From Pseudomonadales bacterium (lineage in GTDB: Bacteria > Pseudomonadota > Gammaproteobacteria > Pseudomonadales > DC-out160): 64,000 nt of DNA. Position numbers and translations under genes: made by a program. Shown here in pieces: positions 31,334 to 41,393 of this stretch. Every line of letters begins with the position of its first letter. The stretch's first letter is position 1. The stretch covers positions 310,001-374,000 of the forward strand of contig JAHRWA010000039.1 in the NCBI GenBank assembly GCA_019090455.1, written 5' to 3'. Below the pieces are notes generated by a model that worked only from the letters and a program-made list of their open reading frames with translations, searched no databases and was not told the DNA's origin.

Positions 31334-32407
31334 ATGCAATTTAGGGAAGTAGTTGCTGCAGCAGTATTATTTTTTTCAACGTCAGCAGTAGCCTTAGCAG
31401 TATCAGACAACACAACAACACCGCCATCAGGTACAGAGGAGTCTCCTAAGATCATCGCACGATCTGATATTGAAGCGTCAGAATATGGTACCACGTCCAA
31501 AATTCACCCCACTGATAACATTAAATCCGACCTCGACTATGAAACAGAAATCATCTTTTCTCTGGGCAGTAGAAAAGGGGATTTCGATTGGAGTATTGCC
31601 AGTGATTTTAGTGGGGAAAAACAACCGAATACGCTATCGGAATTAAGCTATTTCGATCTCAACATTACTGAAACCGCGATTGATTACCAAATTAAAAAGC
31701 GTAAAGGGAGATTCACAAACCTATACATCGAATCCCATATTAGTGCGGGTTACATTGAGGGAGGTAGTATTCAGGATTCGGATTACGACGGCGATAATCG
31801 TAGTGAGGAATTTAGTCGTAGCCTCTCGAATCCTGAAGGGTCTTTCACCTTTAATCTGGTAAATGCCATTGGTATAAAACTAAATCTTTCTGAAACATGG
31901 CGGTTTACGCCGCTTCTAGGGTATGCATACAACGTTCAAAGTTTCGTGATTCGAGAGGGAGAGCAGGTACTCTCAACCGCCCGACGTACACCCTCCGTAG
32001 GACAGTTCAGCGGGCTAGACAGCAGTTATCAGGCGCAGTGGTATGGTTTCTGGTTGGGATTGATTAGCGAAAAAAATGTGGATAAACATTATTTTACTTT
32101 GCGCAGTCAATTCCATTTTCCTGAATACTATGCGGAGGCAGACTGGAATTTACGAAGTGATTTTGCACACCCGAAAAGTTTTGCGCATTACGCTAGCGGC
32201 AGCGGCATTTCCATTAAAATCAATTATTCTTATCAGATTGGCAAAAGGCTTAAACTCAACGCGAGCTATCATAATGAGCGTTGGCAAACACGTAATGGCA
32301 TTGACACTATCTATTTTGAGGATGGCGATACGGCTTCCACACGTCTCAATGAAACTAACTGGAAGTCTTCTAGCCTAAGTATTGGAATCATCGTTACGAC
32401 GGACTAA
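31334..32407 (+). CDS. Omptin/Pom-like outer-membrane beta-barrel protein
   Basis: 357 residues with a signal peptide (about 1-22, ending VALAVS) and alternating strands typical of a 10-strand barrel. The order of landmarks follows omptins: FDWSIASDF and LSELSYFDLNITETAIDY, an acidic loop QDSDYDGDN where omptins have the catalytic Asp pair, LLGYAY, then RSDFAHPKSF in the region of the omptin Asp-His pair. Whether the protease residues are preserved cannot be settled by eye. An AAGGG box precedes the ATG. It may be a protease, lipid A enzyme relative or plain barrel. No strand-mate gene adjoins except the terminated lipoprotein upstream. Confidence 0.6.
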   Translation: MQFREVVAAAVLFFSTSAVALAVSDNTTTPPSGTEESPKIIARSDIEASEYGTTSKIHPTDNIKSDLDYETEIIFSLGSRKGDFDWSIASDFSGEKQPNTLSELSYFDLNITETAIDYQIKKRKGRFTNLYIESHISAGYIEGGSIQDSDYDGDNRSEEFSRSLSNPEGSFTFNLVNAIGIKLNLSETWRFTPLLGYAYNVQSFVIREGEQVLSTARRTPSVGQFSGLDSSYQAQWYGFWLGLISEKNVDKHYFTLRSQFHFPEYYAEADWNLRSDFAHPKSFAHYASGSGISIKINYSYQIGKRLKLNASYHNERWQTRNGIDTIYFEDGDTASTRLNETNWKSSSLSIGIIVTTD

Positions 32408-32489
32408 TTGGACTTTTAAATACGTTTGATACCTTAAGATGCCCTAGATCCAGCGACAGTGATTCAAGCGCATTCACTCCATCAATAGA

Positions 32490-32909
32490 TTAAGCACCAT
32501 CAATAACAGAACTTAACTCCACTTGACCCGTTACGGGCACATCAATTAACTCAACCTCCTCCCTATTCGCCACTTCAGATTGAACCAAATCGGATGCATC
32601 ACTCAGCATCACGAAATTGATCTCTGGGAATAGATTGATCTGCGAGTCATACACTTGCGTGATATAACCCTCTTTAGAGGCAAAAATATCATGGCCATAG
32701 TCAGACAGATTATCGATAAAATAATATCCATCTTTATTGGTGTAAGTACTCCATTCACTACCCATGACATCGGTCACGTGTAATTTGGCTCCACTTATCG
32801 GAATCCCTCCAGCATCTACCACGCGACCGTGATATTCCATGCAAGCTGACAACAAACCAATAGCCATAATAGCCATTAGCTTTACCATCCACTTTCCAAA
32901 TTTGATCAT
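32490..32909 (-). CDS. Small lipoprotein with carboxypeptidase-regulatory-like domain
   Basis: 139 residues. The lipobox LLSAC is at about residue 23. The mature part begins YHGRVVDAGGIPISGAKLHV and TNKDGYYFIDNL, the pattern of carboxypeptidase D regulatory-like (transthyretin-like) beta-sandwich domains. Ser/Ala rather than Asp follows the tri-acylated Cys closely, so an outer-membrane location is possible. It is convergent with the omptin-like gene. Specific role unknown. Confidence 0.75.
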   Translation of the reverse strand: MIKFGKWMVKLMAIMAIGLLSACMEYHGRVVDAGGIPISGAKLHVTDVMGSEWSTYTNKDGYYFIDNLSDYGHDIFASKEGYITQVYDSQINLFPEINFVMLSDASDLVQSEVANREEVELIDVPVTGQVELSSVIDGA

Positions 32910-33259
32910 AAGTAATCTCAGTTTAATTTATCACTCTGTTCCGATGAGCTAGCTTAAGCATATGCCTGCTTAGAAAAAGCACCACCTGAATCGAGCGTTT
33001 TACATACAACAAACTACTGTTTTTCACTCACTTAAGTACTGATGCGCAATGATGTACTCATTTCTATCGAGTGTAAACCAAACGTGGGACAATTTCCCGC
33101 AAATAAGAAAACCGGAATTGATCCGTTCTCCCCTATCTACAAAAAATGAATTTGCCATCCGTTTGCTGGACTGAAATACTAAAACCTTCACAAGGCGATA
33201 ACACCTAGTGTACGGCCAATTACAGCCGACCATTTTGTCAAAGGCACCGCTACCAATCT
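32910..33259. other. Divergent intergenic region
   Basis: 350 bp between the small lipoprotein and the MipA-like gene. A 69-codon minus-strand frame (33024-33233) has no family resemblance and no ribosome-binding site, so I do not call it. I see no other structure. Confidence 0.45.
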
Positions 33260-34159
33260 ATGCAAATCGTATATCTAACGTCGGTAAAAATAACTCTTTC
33301 TCATTATTTAAATATTACTTTAATTGGTCTTGCTTGCTTAATGCCGACATTTGAAGCTTTCGCTGACCAACCTCTTTGGGAAATGGGCGGCGGACTCATA
33401 TACGTCAATGTGCGGAGTTATCCCGGAAGCCGTCATACCAAAAGTTATCTCCTTCCTACGCCCATTCTTCATTACAATGGGAAATACTTAAAAATCGACC
33501 AGGACAGTGTCTCAACACCTATTTTTAAAAGTGATCGCATCCACGTCAAACTCAGTGCCGACGGAACTCCTCCAGTAGACAGTAGCGATATTGCCATCAG
33601 AGACCAAATGCCGGATTTAGATGCCACATTACAAATGGGCCCCTCCATTGAAATTCGCCTCGACAGAAATCTCAGTCAACCTAGAAGATGGATCTTTAAA
33701 CTGCCTCTCAGATTGAGTCTTGCCACTGACCTCTCCCATGTGGACGATCGAGGTTGGCTGCTCAATCCTAAATTACGGTATCAACGCCAGATCACTTTTC
33801 AAAACTCCGATCCCCTATTATCTAACCCCCTATTGTCTAAACCAATGGACTTTCGATTTACCCTTGCGACTCTATTTGCTAATCGTCGTTACCTCGAGTA
33901 TTACTATGGAGTTGATCCTGCTTTTGCAACCTCAGATCGTCCTAGCTATCAACCTGCTTCAGGCTATGCCGGTTCTTACGTATCCATGGCTATCAGCCAA
34001 CATTGGGGTTCCTGGAATTGGTCCGTTTATACTCGGGTAAAATGGCTAAAGGGGAGTACATTCGAAACCAGCCCTCTAATGGAAACCAACCAAGAAAAAC
34101 AATTCGGCCTGCTCATAAGCTATACTTTCGCACGATCGCTACAACGTGTGCCCGACTGA
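33260..34159 (+). CDS. MipA/OmpV family outer-membrane protein
   Basis: 299 residues with a signal peptide ending near FEAFA (about 34). The mature start WEMGGGLIYVNVRSYPGSRHTKSYLLPTPILHYNG is the MipA/OmpV signature. The rest alternates as a beta-barrel and ends in a short C-terminal strand (FGLLISYTFARS). In E. coli MipA scaffolds murein synthesis; in other members the role is unclear. No strong ribosome-binding site is seen before the ATG. Confidence 0.85.
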   Translation: MQIVYLTSVKITLSHYLNITLIGLACLMPTFEAFADQPLWEMGGGLIYVNVRSYPGSRHTKSYLLPTPILHYNGKYLKIDQDSVSTPIFKSDRIHVKLSADGTPPVDSSDIAIRDQMPDLDATLQMGPSIEIRLDRNLSQPRRWIFKLPLRLSLATDLSHVDDRGWLLNPKLRYQRQITFQNSDPLLSNPLLSKPMDFRFTLATLFANRRYLEYYYGVDPAFATSDRPSYQPASGYAGSYVSMAISQHWGSWNWSVYTRVKWLKGSTFETSPLMETNQEKQFGLLISYTFARSLQRVPD

Positions 34160-34278
34160 ACTTAACCCTTGCCCAATAAGCTCAAACTGTTCTAAGTACC
34201 CACTCACAATCAATAAAAAATGGGTATGACTCGCTATACTTACTAATGCAGACAAATTGATATTAGGAGGAAGCAGTC

Positions 34279-35391
34279 ATGCCTCGTTTAAATAATTCAG
34301 CAACAACACAGCCCATTGATCCTATCAATATAGCTATCAATGGATTTGGCCGAATTGGCCGAAACTGCTTACGCTCATTATACGAATCAGGTCATCGATC
34401 CCACATGCGAGTGGTGGCCATTAACGATTTAGGAGACTCCGATACCAACGCCCACCTCTTAAAATTCGATACCACTCATGGGCGTTTTAATGGCGCTATC
34501 GATGTCCATGACACCGGGATTTCCGTCAATGGTGATCTCATCAAGATTTTTTCCGAACGTAACCCAAGAGATCTTCCCTGGGGGGATCTTAATGTCGATC
34601 TCGTTTTCGAGTGTACCGGACTCTTTACATCCAAAGAAAAATCCATGCCGCATATTGATGCCGGAGCAAAACGCGTCATCATCTCTGCACCGGCTTCAGG
34701 AGTAGATGCCACAATTGTGTACGGCGTCAATCACCACATTTTAACCGTCGATCACAAAATCATTTCCAATGCATCCTGCACAACAAACTGTTTAGCGCCC
34801 TTAGCAAAACCGCTCAACGACAAACTAGGCATCGAAAATGGTTTGATGACCACCATACACGCATTCACCAACGATCAATCTCTCACGGATGTTTATAATA
34901 CAGATCTTCATCGAGCACGCTCCGCAGTACAATCGATGATTCCCACTAAAACGGGCGCCGCTGCCGCAGTGGGATTAGTACTGCCAGAGTTAAACGGGAA
35001 ATTGGATGGTATGGCTGTACGCGTACCTACACTGAATGTGTCACTAGTCGATCTCAGCTTTATTGCCGCCCAAAAAACCACCACTGACGAAGTCAACAGA
35101 ATCATGTTTAACGCTGCAGTTAATGACCATGATGACGTTCTACTTTATAATCGGGACCCCTTAGTCTCATCAGACTTCAATCACCAACCTGCGTCCTGTG
35201 TTTTTGATAGCACTCAAACTCGAGTCAATGGCAATTTAGTCAAGGTGCTTGCCTGGTATGACAATGAGTGGGCTTTCTCTAATCGTATGCTCGATACAGG
35301 CTTAACACTCATGAATACAATACGAGAAGTCTCCGGCAATACCAAAAATCAAATCGATGATCAGCACAATGGTAAGCATAGCGCTGCCTAA
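34279..35391 (+). CDS. gap: Glyceraldehyde-3-phosphate dehydrogenase
   Basis: NAD(P)-dependent glycolytic/gluconeogenic enzyme. [10 protein letters not shown] is the dinucleotide motif, [12 protein letters not shown] holds the catalytic Cys, and [11 protein letters not shown] is typical of true GAPDH rather than erythrose-4-phosphate dehydrogenase. The 370 residues exceed the usual 330-340 by an N-terminal tail of about 17 and a C-terminal tail of about 20 polar residues ([13 protein letters not shown]). AGGAGG lies before the ATG. pyk follows after 39 bp, so the two lower-glycolysis genes are probably co-transcribed. Confidence 0.95.
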   Translation: MPRLNNSATTQPIDPINIAINGFGRIGRNCLRSLYESGHRSHMRVVAINDLGDSDTNAHLLKFDTTHGRFNGAIDVHDTGISVNGDLIKIFSERNPRDLPWGDLNVDLVFECTGLFTSKEKSMPHIDAGAKRVIISAPASGVDATIVYGVNHHILTVDHKIISNASCTTNCLAPLAKPLNDKLGIENGLMTTIHAFTNDQSLTDVYNTDLHRARSAVQSMIPTKTGAAAAVGLVLPELNGKLDGMAVRVPTLNVSLVDLSFIAAQKTTTDEVNRIMFNAAVNDHDDVLLYNRDPLVSSDFNHQPASCVFDSTQTRVNGNLVKVLAWYDNEWAFSNRMLDTGLTLMNTIREVSGNTKNQIDDQHNGKHSAA

Positions 35392-35430
35392 ACTCCTTAG
35401 ATCTCTACGGTAGTTAAATAAAGGAAACCA

Positions 35431-36879
35431 ATGCATCAAGTCAAAAGAAGAACCAAAATTGTCAGCACTCTAGGCCCATCCACTGCCACGCCGGACACTA
35501 TCGAAGAGATTTTACTGGCAGGCGTCAATGTTGTTAGGCTTAATTTTTCCCACGGCAGCGCGGAAGAACACAAAAATCGAGCGAGCATTGTCAGAGAACT
35601 ATCGGCCAAACATAAACTCAACGTCGCTATATTGGCAGACCTTCAAGGCCCAAAAATTCGAATAGGCCGATTTAAAGAAGGAACAGTTCAATTAAATTCA
35701 GGACAAAGTTTTTGTCTAGATGCCGATTTTGATAGTGCGGCGGGTACTGACAAATGTGTCGGTATCGACTACAAAACGCTACCTTCTGATTGTGATGCCG
35801 GGGATATGCTATTGCTCGATGACGGAAAAATCGTGCTGACGGTTTCGGAAATTAGCGGTAACAAAGTGCATTGTACCGTCGATATAGGCGGAAAACTTTC
35901 CAACAACAAAGGCATCAATAAAAAAGGCGGCGGACTCTCAGCGGATGCACTAACAGAAAAAGATAAAATCGACATCAAGACTGCTGCCGCTATCGACGTA
36001 GACTATATCGCCGTCTCTTTTCCTCGTTACGCAGATGATATGCACTATGCGAGAAAACTCATTAGAGAAGCAGGGAGTCACGCAGAAGTCATTGCCAAAA
36101 TCGAACGCGCTGAAACCGTCGCTAGCGACGAAACCCTAGATGACATTATCATTGCCTCTGATGCGGTGATGGTAGCTCGAGGCGATTTGGGTGTCGAGAT
36201 TGGAGATGCCGAACTCATCGGAGTCCAAAAACAAATAATCAACCGCGCAAGAACACTGGATCGTGTCGTCATTGTGGCGACGCAAATGATGGAATCCATG
36301 ATACACAATCCCATGCCAACACGCGCCGAAGTATTCGATGTGGCCAATGCCGTATTAGATGGCACAGACGCAGTAATGCTCTCTGGAGAAACTGCTGCCG
36401 GAGATTATCCCTGTGAGGTTGTCTCTACCGTTGCCAGAGTGTGTATCGGTGCAGAAAAACATCCGATTGTCTTACGATCGAGTCACCGGCTAGACAGAGA
36501 GTTTACGCGCACCAATGACTCCATTGCCATGGCCACTATGTATACGGCGAATCACCTCAATGGCGTTAAAGCCATAATCTGTTTAACGGAATCCGGTTCA
36601 ACACCACTACTCATGTCGAGAATGAGATCAGGCATCCCCATTTATGCCCTCACTCCTCATCCAAAGACCCAACGAAAAACGGCTCTTTATAGAGGAGTTG
36701 AATCTATTCTATTTGATCCCACCACTCTGAAACCTGATGAAATTAATGATAAAGCCATACACGAATTGCGAACGCTAAAAGTAATACAGGAAGGCGATTT
36801 CGTCATTTTAACTAAAGGTTGCAAAATGGGTGAATTAGGAAAAACCAATTCAATGCAAATTCTGAAGGTAAGTGTATAG
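35431..36879 (+). CDS. pyk: Pyruvate kinase
   Basis: Converts phosphoenolpyruvate and ADP to pyruvate and ATP. 482 residues with [36 protein letters not shown], the signature [13 protein letters not shown], and ATQMMESM followed by [12 protein letters not shown]. The C-terminal allosteric domain is complete. AAGGA precedes the ATG by 5 bp. It is convergent with the pilus cluster. Confidence 0.97.
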   Translation: MHQVKRRTKIVSTLGPSTATPDTIEEILLAGVNVVRLNFSHGSAEEHKNRASIVRELSAKHKLNVAILADLQGPKIRIGRFKEGTVQLNSGQSFCLDADFDSAAGTDKCVGIDYKTLPSDCDAGDMLLLDDGKIVLTVSEISGNKVHCTVDIGGKLSNNKGINKKGGGLSADALTEKDKIDIKTAAAIDVDYIAVSFPRYADDMHYARKLIREAGSHAEVIAKIERAETVASDETLDDIIIASDAVMVARGDLGVEIGDAELIGVQKQIINRARTLDRVVIVATQMMESMIHNPMPTRAEVFDVANAVLDGTDAVMLSGETAAGDYPCEVVSTVARVCIGAEKHPIVLRSSHRLDREFTRTNDSIAMATMYTANHLNGVKAIICLTESGSTPLLMSRMRSGIPIYALTPHPKTQRKTALYRGVESILFDPTTLKPDEINDKAIHELRTLKVIQEGDFVILTKGCKMGELGKTNSMQILKVSV

Positions 36880-36915
36880 CTCCCAGGCGATCCGCGTTCA
36901 TTCCCCCCTATTTGA

Positions 36916-36941
36916 GGTCTAGCACTATCGAGTGTTAGACC
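36916..36941. terminator. Hairpin between convergent pyk and pilus cluster
   Basis: GGTCTAGCACT pairs with AGTGTTAGACC (one wobble) around an ATCG loop. There is no strong T-tract on either side, so it is a weak or factor-assisted terminator at best. Confidence 0.5.
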
Positions 36942-36983
36942 CAACAATTAAATAAACAAATAGAGCTAGCCATTCATATTAGA

Positions 36984-37841
36984 TTAACTATGCGGTACAC
37001 AACGATACAAAATACTAATTTCAATCGGCTTACCATTACAAATGTCTGAAGATACCGCCCATTGACTGCCCCCGCTCTCATTTATCTCATACACATATAA
37101 ACTTCTATCTCCCGATTCACCGTTCTCTTGAATAAGACTATATCCAGAAACAGATTCACTGCTACAAAATCCGCTGATAGATTCAGATAATACTTCCGCG
37201 TCTAGCCCTCTTCCGCACGCTCTATCAAGATCAAACCCCGCGGTGCCACCGCGAATTCTTTCTCTGCCTAAATGGATTCCGATAGAATGCCTATTCGCAG
37301 ACGGGGCCACAACGTAATGCCGCACCTGATAAACAGTTAGGCTATTGCCACTACTATCCTGCCCTTCCGCATCCAAAGAAACGTTATCCACCTCTATCGC
37401 ACTGAGCGGCAAATTTTGATGCACAATTTGCTGAATAGTTTGGTTGGGCATTTCCCAAGTTATTTCCAGCATAGGATGCCTACCCGCGACATCGGGACAG
37501 GAAAAGTCGTAATAAGCGCTTTCATCTAGATCTTGGTTTAAGTCAATATTGGCAAAACGGATGTTATCCAGACTTTCAAATAGCGACTCACAAGGCTGAT
37601 CATCACTTTGCCCTTGCCATTGACCTCTATTTACATAGTCCGCCTGTGCTGCAACTGCAACAGTCAGAATATCACTAACTAATCGCATCGCCCTTGTTTC
37701 CGAATGTTTGTGTAGAAGTTGACGACCCGAAAAAAGTGCAACAACACTAATCAAGCCGATCACCACCATCAGTTCAATCAAAGTGAAACCCAAATCATTA
37801 AAGGCGAATCTAGATGGTGACAGCGTAGTTCTATGTTTCAT
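36984..37841 (-). CDS. Type IV pilin-like protein, third minor pilin of the cluster
   Basis: 285 residues. The 18-residue leader ends at G, followed by FTLIELMVVIGLI, a class of prepilin peptidase site with Glu at +5. The hydrophobic helix leads into a large soluble domain (about residues 60-285) with cysteine pairs near C83, C110 and several at the end, including CNGK and YRCVP. It is the last gene of the cluster. I do not recognise the soluble domain. It may cap the pilus or be a tip protein as PilV is in R64, but no shufflon segments are present. Confidence 0.8.
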   Translation of the reverse strand: MKHRTTLSPSRFAFNDLGFTLIELMVVIGLISVVALFSGRQLLHKHSETRAMRLVSDILTVAVAAQADYVNRGQWQGQSDDQPCESLFESLDNIRFANIDLNQDLDESAYYDFSCPDVAGRHPMLEITWEMPNQTIQQIVHQNLPLSAIEVDNVSLDAEGQDSSGNSLTVYQVRHYVVAPSANRHSIGIHLGRERIRGGTAGFDLDRACGRGLDAEVLSESISGFCSSESVSGYSLIQENGESGDRSLYVYEINESGGSQWAVSSDICNGKPIEISILYRCVPHS

Positions 37842-37845
37842 ATTC

Positions 37846-37898
37846 TTGACACTCTCGTTTACTGACTATCTCATTTATTGACACTCTCGTTTATTGAC
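37846..37898. repeat. 21-bp direct repeat between pilin-like genes
   Basis: TTGACACTCTCGTTTAYTGAC occurs at 37846-37866 and 37878-37898. The second copy contains the stop codon of the upstream pilin-like gene, again at a gene 3' end. Confidence 0.75.
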
Positions 37899-38883
37899 AT
37901 AGTTTCCAAACCCTAAATCGATTATTTTGACCACCACTGCAACCGCCAGTGTTGGTTAAGCCGCCCACCCAACGCGCTTCATCACTCCACTGATAGGTTG
38001 GGCCACCTTCCGCAATACCGCTCACTTCCGCCACCGTTCTCGCTAAGTGCTGTTCCAAGCGCCACCCAACTCCTTCATCCAAAACCTCAAAACTGATACC
38101 CGCCAGATCTTTTTCATCACCCAACTGGGGAAGTCCACTATTGATAAAACGCTGACAAATTTGTAGTGGCGCTAGATATAATTCAGCTCTGAGACCCGCT
38201 GCGCATAGAGGTTTAGTCACAACCGAACCGGTTAGTTCTACAAACCCCTCCGTATACGACTCTCTGCCAGGAACAGGAACTAATGTTTCTACCATGGCAT
38301 CACCTGCATCACATCTCAGATAAGACCGCGGATACTGAGTGTTATTGACCGACGGTACTAACCTCTTGGTATTTGCCAAAGCATTAACGACATATCCCAT
38401 CCAATCATCAGGTATGCACTGTCTAACCCAAAATTGATCCAGCGTCATGGTTCCATCCACATGGGTGCATCGTATAATCAGTTCTCGATTCAATGGACTG
38501 GAAATAGCTTGAAGTGTTGGGTGAGAGTCAGGTGTGGCTATCCCCCCTAAATAGCCACCCACTATATCGACGAAACCATCGGCACATTTTTCATTTTTCC
38601 TGTCACCTATTCTATTTCTATTGGTACCAGGCCACTCCCTATTAGAGAGATAAAAATATTGTGCAGCCGACACGATTGACTGCGTCACGTAAACGGTTTG
38701 GTCAACACGAAACTTCTCTTTAGAATCTGATAAAAAGACACCGGAAATAGAAGAAAGCAAAACGATTAACAGTATCCCCATTAACACTTCAATTAAGGTG
38801 AAACCGCCTACACACTTTGAACTCTGAACCAGCCGTTGGTCTCGCTTAGTATCAACTTCTCGATTAATTTCAACTAGTCGCAT
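37891..38883 (-). CDS. Type IV pilin-like protein, second minor pilin of the cluster
   Basis: 330 residues from the ATG at 38883, which shares one base with the preceding stop (TAATG), implying coupled translation. A 27-residue leader ends GG before FTLIEVLMGILLIVLLSS. AAQYFYLSNREWPG after the helix resembles the PilV-type minor pilins of R64-like systems. The soluble domain has about nine cysteines (KCADG, RCTHVDG, QCIPDDW, RCDAG, LCAAG, ICQ, GCSGG, KLC), suggesting disulfide-stabilised structure. Identity beyond the prepilin N-terminus is inference. Confidence 0.8.
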   Translation of the reverse strand: MRLVEINREVDTKRDQRLVQSSKCVGGFTLIEVLMGILLIVLLSSISGVFLSDSKEKFRVDQTVYVTQSIVSAAQYFYLSNREWPGTNRNRIGDRKNEKCADGFVDIVGGYLGGIATPDSHPTLQAISSPLNRELIIRCTHVDGTMTLDQFWVRQCIPDDWMGYVVNALANTKRLVPSVNNTQYPRSYLRCDAGDAMVETLVPVPGRESYTEGFVELTGSVVTKPLCAAGLRAELYLAPLQICQRFINSGLPQLGDEKDLAGISFEVLDEGVGWRLEQHLARTVAEVSGIAEGGPTYQWSDEARWVGGLTNTGGCSGGQNNRFRVWKLCQ

Positions 38884-39488
38884 TAACGAACCTGCTGCCA
38901 ATAATAACGACTCTTGATAAATCGAGACATCGCTGTCAAATCCACCGTCACTTCTGTGCGAGTAGATCTCGGGCACAGTTCCACTTTCGATGCATTATTC
39001 TGCATCTCATTCGTCGAAAAAAGTGTGATGCCAGCACCGTGAAAAGACCTATTCCAATCTAGACCTGGCAGCTCAACAATGGCACACAGCAAGGAATTAG
39101 TTCGAATAAACTGATAGCGATTACTCAAGACTCCTTCATCACTAACTAGAGTTTCCTCAGGAATGGCAACACCTCTAATAGAGGCAACACTAAACTGCGA
39201 GGTGTCGCTGGACTCTGCAAATTGATATTGATAATTCGCTGTATTGGGATTGGTGACAGCCCTATCCTCTATCGCAAGCGCATTTACCATATGCTGTGCA
39301 TTTCGTATGGTGGCATACGCGCCTTGATTCAACATTTCTGTATCGTAGTTGTTCCACAACATAATCGTCAGCGTGGAAATAATGCTGACCACCGAGAGTA
39401 ACTCTATCAAAGTAAAACCCCATTCACTTGTAGATTGATCGACTGTTGTAGGTTGATCGACTTTGCCTATGCCTGGTTTTGAATGCAA
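38883..39488 (-). CDS. Type IV pilin-like protein, first minor pilin of the cluster
   Basis: About 201 residues. The processing site G-FTLIELLSVVSIISTLTIMLW is clear. There is no in-frame ATG before it. I choose TTG at 39488, just past the stop of the platform gene, giving a 24-residue leader; GTG codons further upstream (to 39560) are alternatives. The leader holds a duplicated segment (QPTTVDQ, matching a repeat in the DNA near 39424-39463). The soluble domain has two cysteines (LLCAIVE, ELCPRS). The role in the pilus is unassigned. Confidence 0.72.
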   Translation of the reverse strand: MHSKPGIGKVDQPTTVDQSTSEWGFTLIELLSVVSIISTLTIMLWNNYDTEMLNQGAYATIRNAQHMVNALAIEDRAVTNPNTANYQYQFAESSDTSQFSVASIRGVAIPEETLVSDEGVLSNRYQFIRTNSLLCAIVELPGLDWNRSFHGAGITLFSTNEMQNNASKVELCPRSTRTEVTVDLTAMSRFIKSRYYWQQVR

Positions 39489-39492
39489 AACA

Positions 39493-40674
39493 TTAAAAAC
39501 GACCACCCGAAGCACCCCCGACAATCGGCAGGTAAAACCCAATGATGGCCGCCAACACACAGGACACCATCAACACAAACCCTATTCGAGCAAGCGTCTT
39601 CGAGAGCGTTCTTGAAACATGTAAATGCTCCATATGTAAAGTTTCCTCTAAAGCTCTGAGTATTTTCACTTTCTCAGCTTCATCCACTTCCCCAAATACA
39701 CTCATGGTTTCTTTCACCGCAACAGGCCAAGATTGCAGATCGAATGTCGCACCCAAAGTTTCAGAGGTAGCCAACTGGGCATACATGCGTTTATAGACTT
39801 CAGCATCTTCGCCACTGCTGGCCTGCAGTATCGACAATATCGCGCCGGAATCCACAATACCGACGTCATTTAATAAACGATAAGAACCGACAAACCTAAC
39901 CGACCGACTCAGCTTGATTTTTTGATGTATCACTCTCAAAAAAGGTAGGCCTCTGATCAACTGCCATAGGATCACTCGATACCAAATCACCACAGGAATG
40001 ACAAAAACGGGAACAAACCAATAAGCACTAATCATGTTACCCCAGGCAATTAATGCATTCGTTACCGCGTTGGGTTTAAACATAGCAGCCGACCCGGTTT
40101 TAATTCCCTCCAAGCTGGCCCCAATAAATAAGGGGACCAACAGAAAGAAAAGCGTTCCGATGATGATATACGTAATCCCCATCTTGAGTTCAGCCGACAC
40201 CTCACTTTTTATTTTTTCTTGATCCAATAAATAACGGGATGCTTGCTGTAAAACCTCTACATACTTTCCTGTTTTGGTAGCGGTTTGCGCCAATAAAATC
40301 GCATTCTTATCAAATCGAAATAAACGAAAATAATCGGCTAACTCTTCACACTGATCAAGCTTATCCTCATCGTATTTAAGCCATTTCGCTTCAGCCACGA
40401 GACTCAGTAACGCCGACTTAACCGTTTTACCCGTGGACAAGCTACTGCTTAAAGTTTGCATAAATACGGCTTGGCTATTGGATGGCGGTCCGGGCGGTGT
40501 CAACGCTAACGAGATCCTACCTACAATATCTTCCCGAACCATCTCTATCCGGCGTTCCGGTATCCGCGACAGTAGTCTCGCCTCATCACGTGAGTCGGCA
40601 TCAACACGTACATTCGTCAATTGACCTTGAGAATCAAGGTAATGAACTAGGTATATCATATTAGCTGAGTCCAT
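39493..40674 (-). CDS. Inner-membrane platform protein of the pilus (PilR/GspF type)
   Basis: 393 residues with the two-fold GspF/PilC repeat. The first cytoplasmic module (about 70-165) is followed by two membrane helices around 168-190 and 210-235, a second module (about 255-360), and a final helix around 365-385. This protein couples the ATPase to pilin extraction. The N-terminal 60 residues (HYLDSQGQ, DADSRDEARLLS) match the short N-domain seen in PilR of R64-type systems. It follows the pilin gene here, whereas R64 has pilR before pilS. Confidence 0.88.
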   Translation of the reverse strand: MDSANMIYLVHYLDSQGQLTNVRVDADSRDEARLLSRIPERRIEMVREDIVGRISLALTPPGPPSNSQAVFMQTLSSSLSTGKTVKSALLSLVAEAKWLKYDEDKLDQCEELADYFRLFRFDKNAILLAQTATKTGKYVEVLQQASRYLLDQEKIKSEVSAELKMGITYIIIGTLFFLLVPLFIGASLEGIKTGSAAMFKPNAVTNALIAWGNMISAYWFVPVFVIPVVIWYRVILWQLIRGLPFLRVIHQKIKLSRSVRFVGSYRLLNDVGIVDSGAILSILQASSGEDAEVYKRMYAQLATSETLGATFDLQSWPVAVKETMSVFGEVDEAEKVKILRALEETLHMEHLHVSRTLSKTLARIGFVLMVSCVLAAIIGFYLPIVGGASGGRF

Positions 40675-40723
40675 CGGCTATCGTGATCTAACAATACACT
40701 TGCCAGCAATACGCTTTGTAAAA

Positions 40724-41257
40724 TTAAGCGCTACCGACTCCAATGGAACAAGGGTATTCTACCCGTACATAACGACTACCAACCGTTGCCGTCGCCGCCG
40801 TAACAACGCCCGCACCAGCACCCAATCTTGATATAGCCGCTGCCATGTCACTTGCATTTTGATCATTATGCATATTGTACTCTATGGTCAAAGACTCCTC
40901 ACCTGCCGCTTGCACCCCCCCTTCACCCCCTGCCTCATCCCACGCTTCTCCCCAAGGGTTGACCGCATTAATTCCCAACCGAGTCAGCTCTTCACCACCC
41001 GAGGCTGTCACATTCACCGTCAATCCTGCACAACTACCATAGCGTGTTAATGCACTGGATATCGCTTGTGGAAAATCTTTTAATAAAATGGTCTGTGAAA
41101 TTCCGTATTTCGCTTCATCTTGCGCTCCACCAAACTGGCGAAACACGAATAAGGACATCACCGCCAATATCCCAATGACTGTCACCAATTCAATTAGGGT
41201 AAACCCACTCGCCTTTGATTCGTTCGCCAATGATTCGTTCTTGTTTCGATTAATCAT
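40724..41257 (-). CDS. Major pilin, type IVb (PilS-like)
   Basis: 177 residues. An 18-residue leader ends SG, followed by FTLIELVTVIGILAVMSLFVF with Glu at +5. The globular part has LTRYGSCAGL, INAVNPWGEAW and a C-terminal YPCSIG, so two cysteines can form the C-terminal disulfide loop of type IVb pilins (TcpA, PilS). An AGGA box is 6 bp before the ATG. The gene lies between the ATPase and the platform protein, which supports its being the main subunit. Confidence 0.85.
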   Translation of the reverse strand: MINRNKNESLANESKASGFTLIELVTVIGILAVMSLFVFRQFGGAQDEAKYGISQTILLKDFPQAISSALTRYGSCAGLTVNVTASGGEELTRLGINAVNPWGEAWDEAGGEGGVQAAGEESLTIEYNMHNDQNASDMAAAISRLGAGAGVVTAATATVGSRYVRVEYPCSIGVGSA

Positions 41258-41393
41258 GCAATATCCTAAATAGTTTTTAGACCGTGTGACTTTAAATTCG
41301 AATGTCTTTTATAAATCGCTCCTGTAACTAGACAGGCATTAATTTAATAACACGAAACATTCAAATCGAAAAAACGTAATTTGAGTCGTCTCC

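Noticed and set aside
33024..33233. 69-codon minus-strand frame in an intergenic region
   Set aside because: No recognisable motif, no ribosome-binding site and no conserved context; I left it as intergenic.
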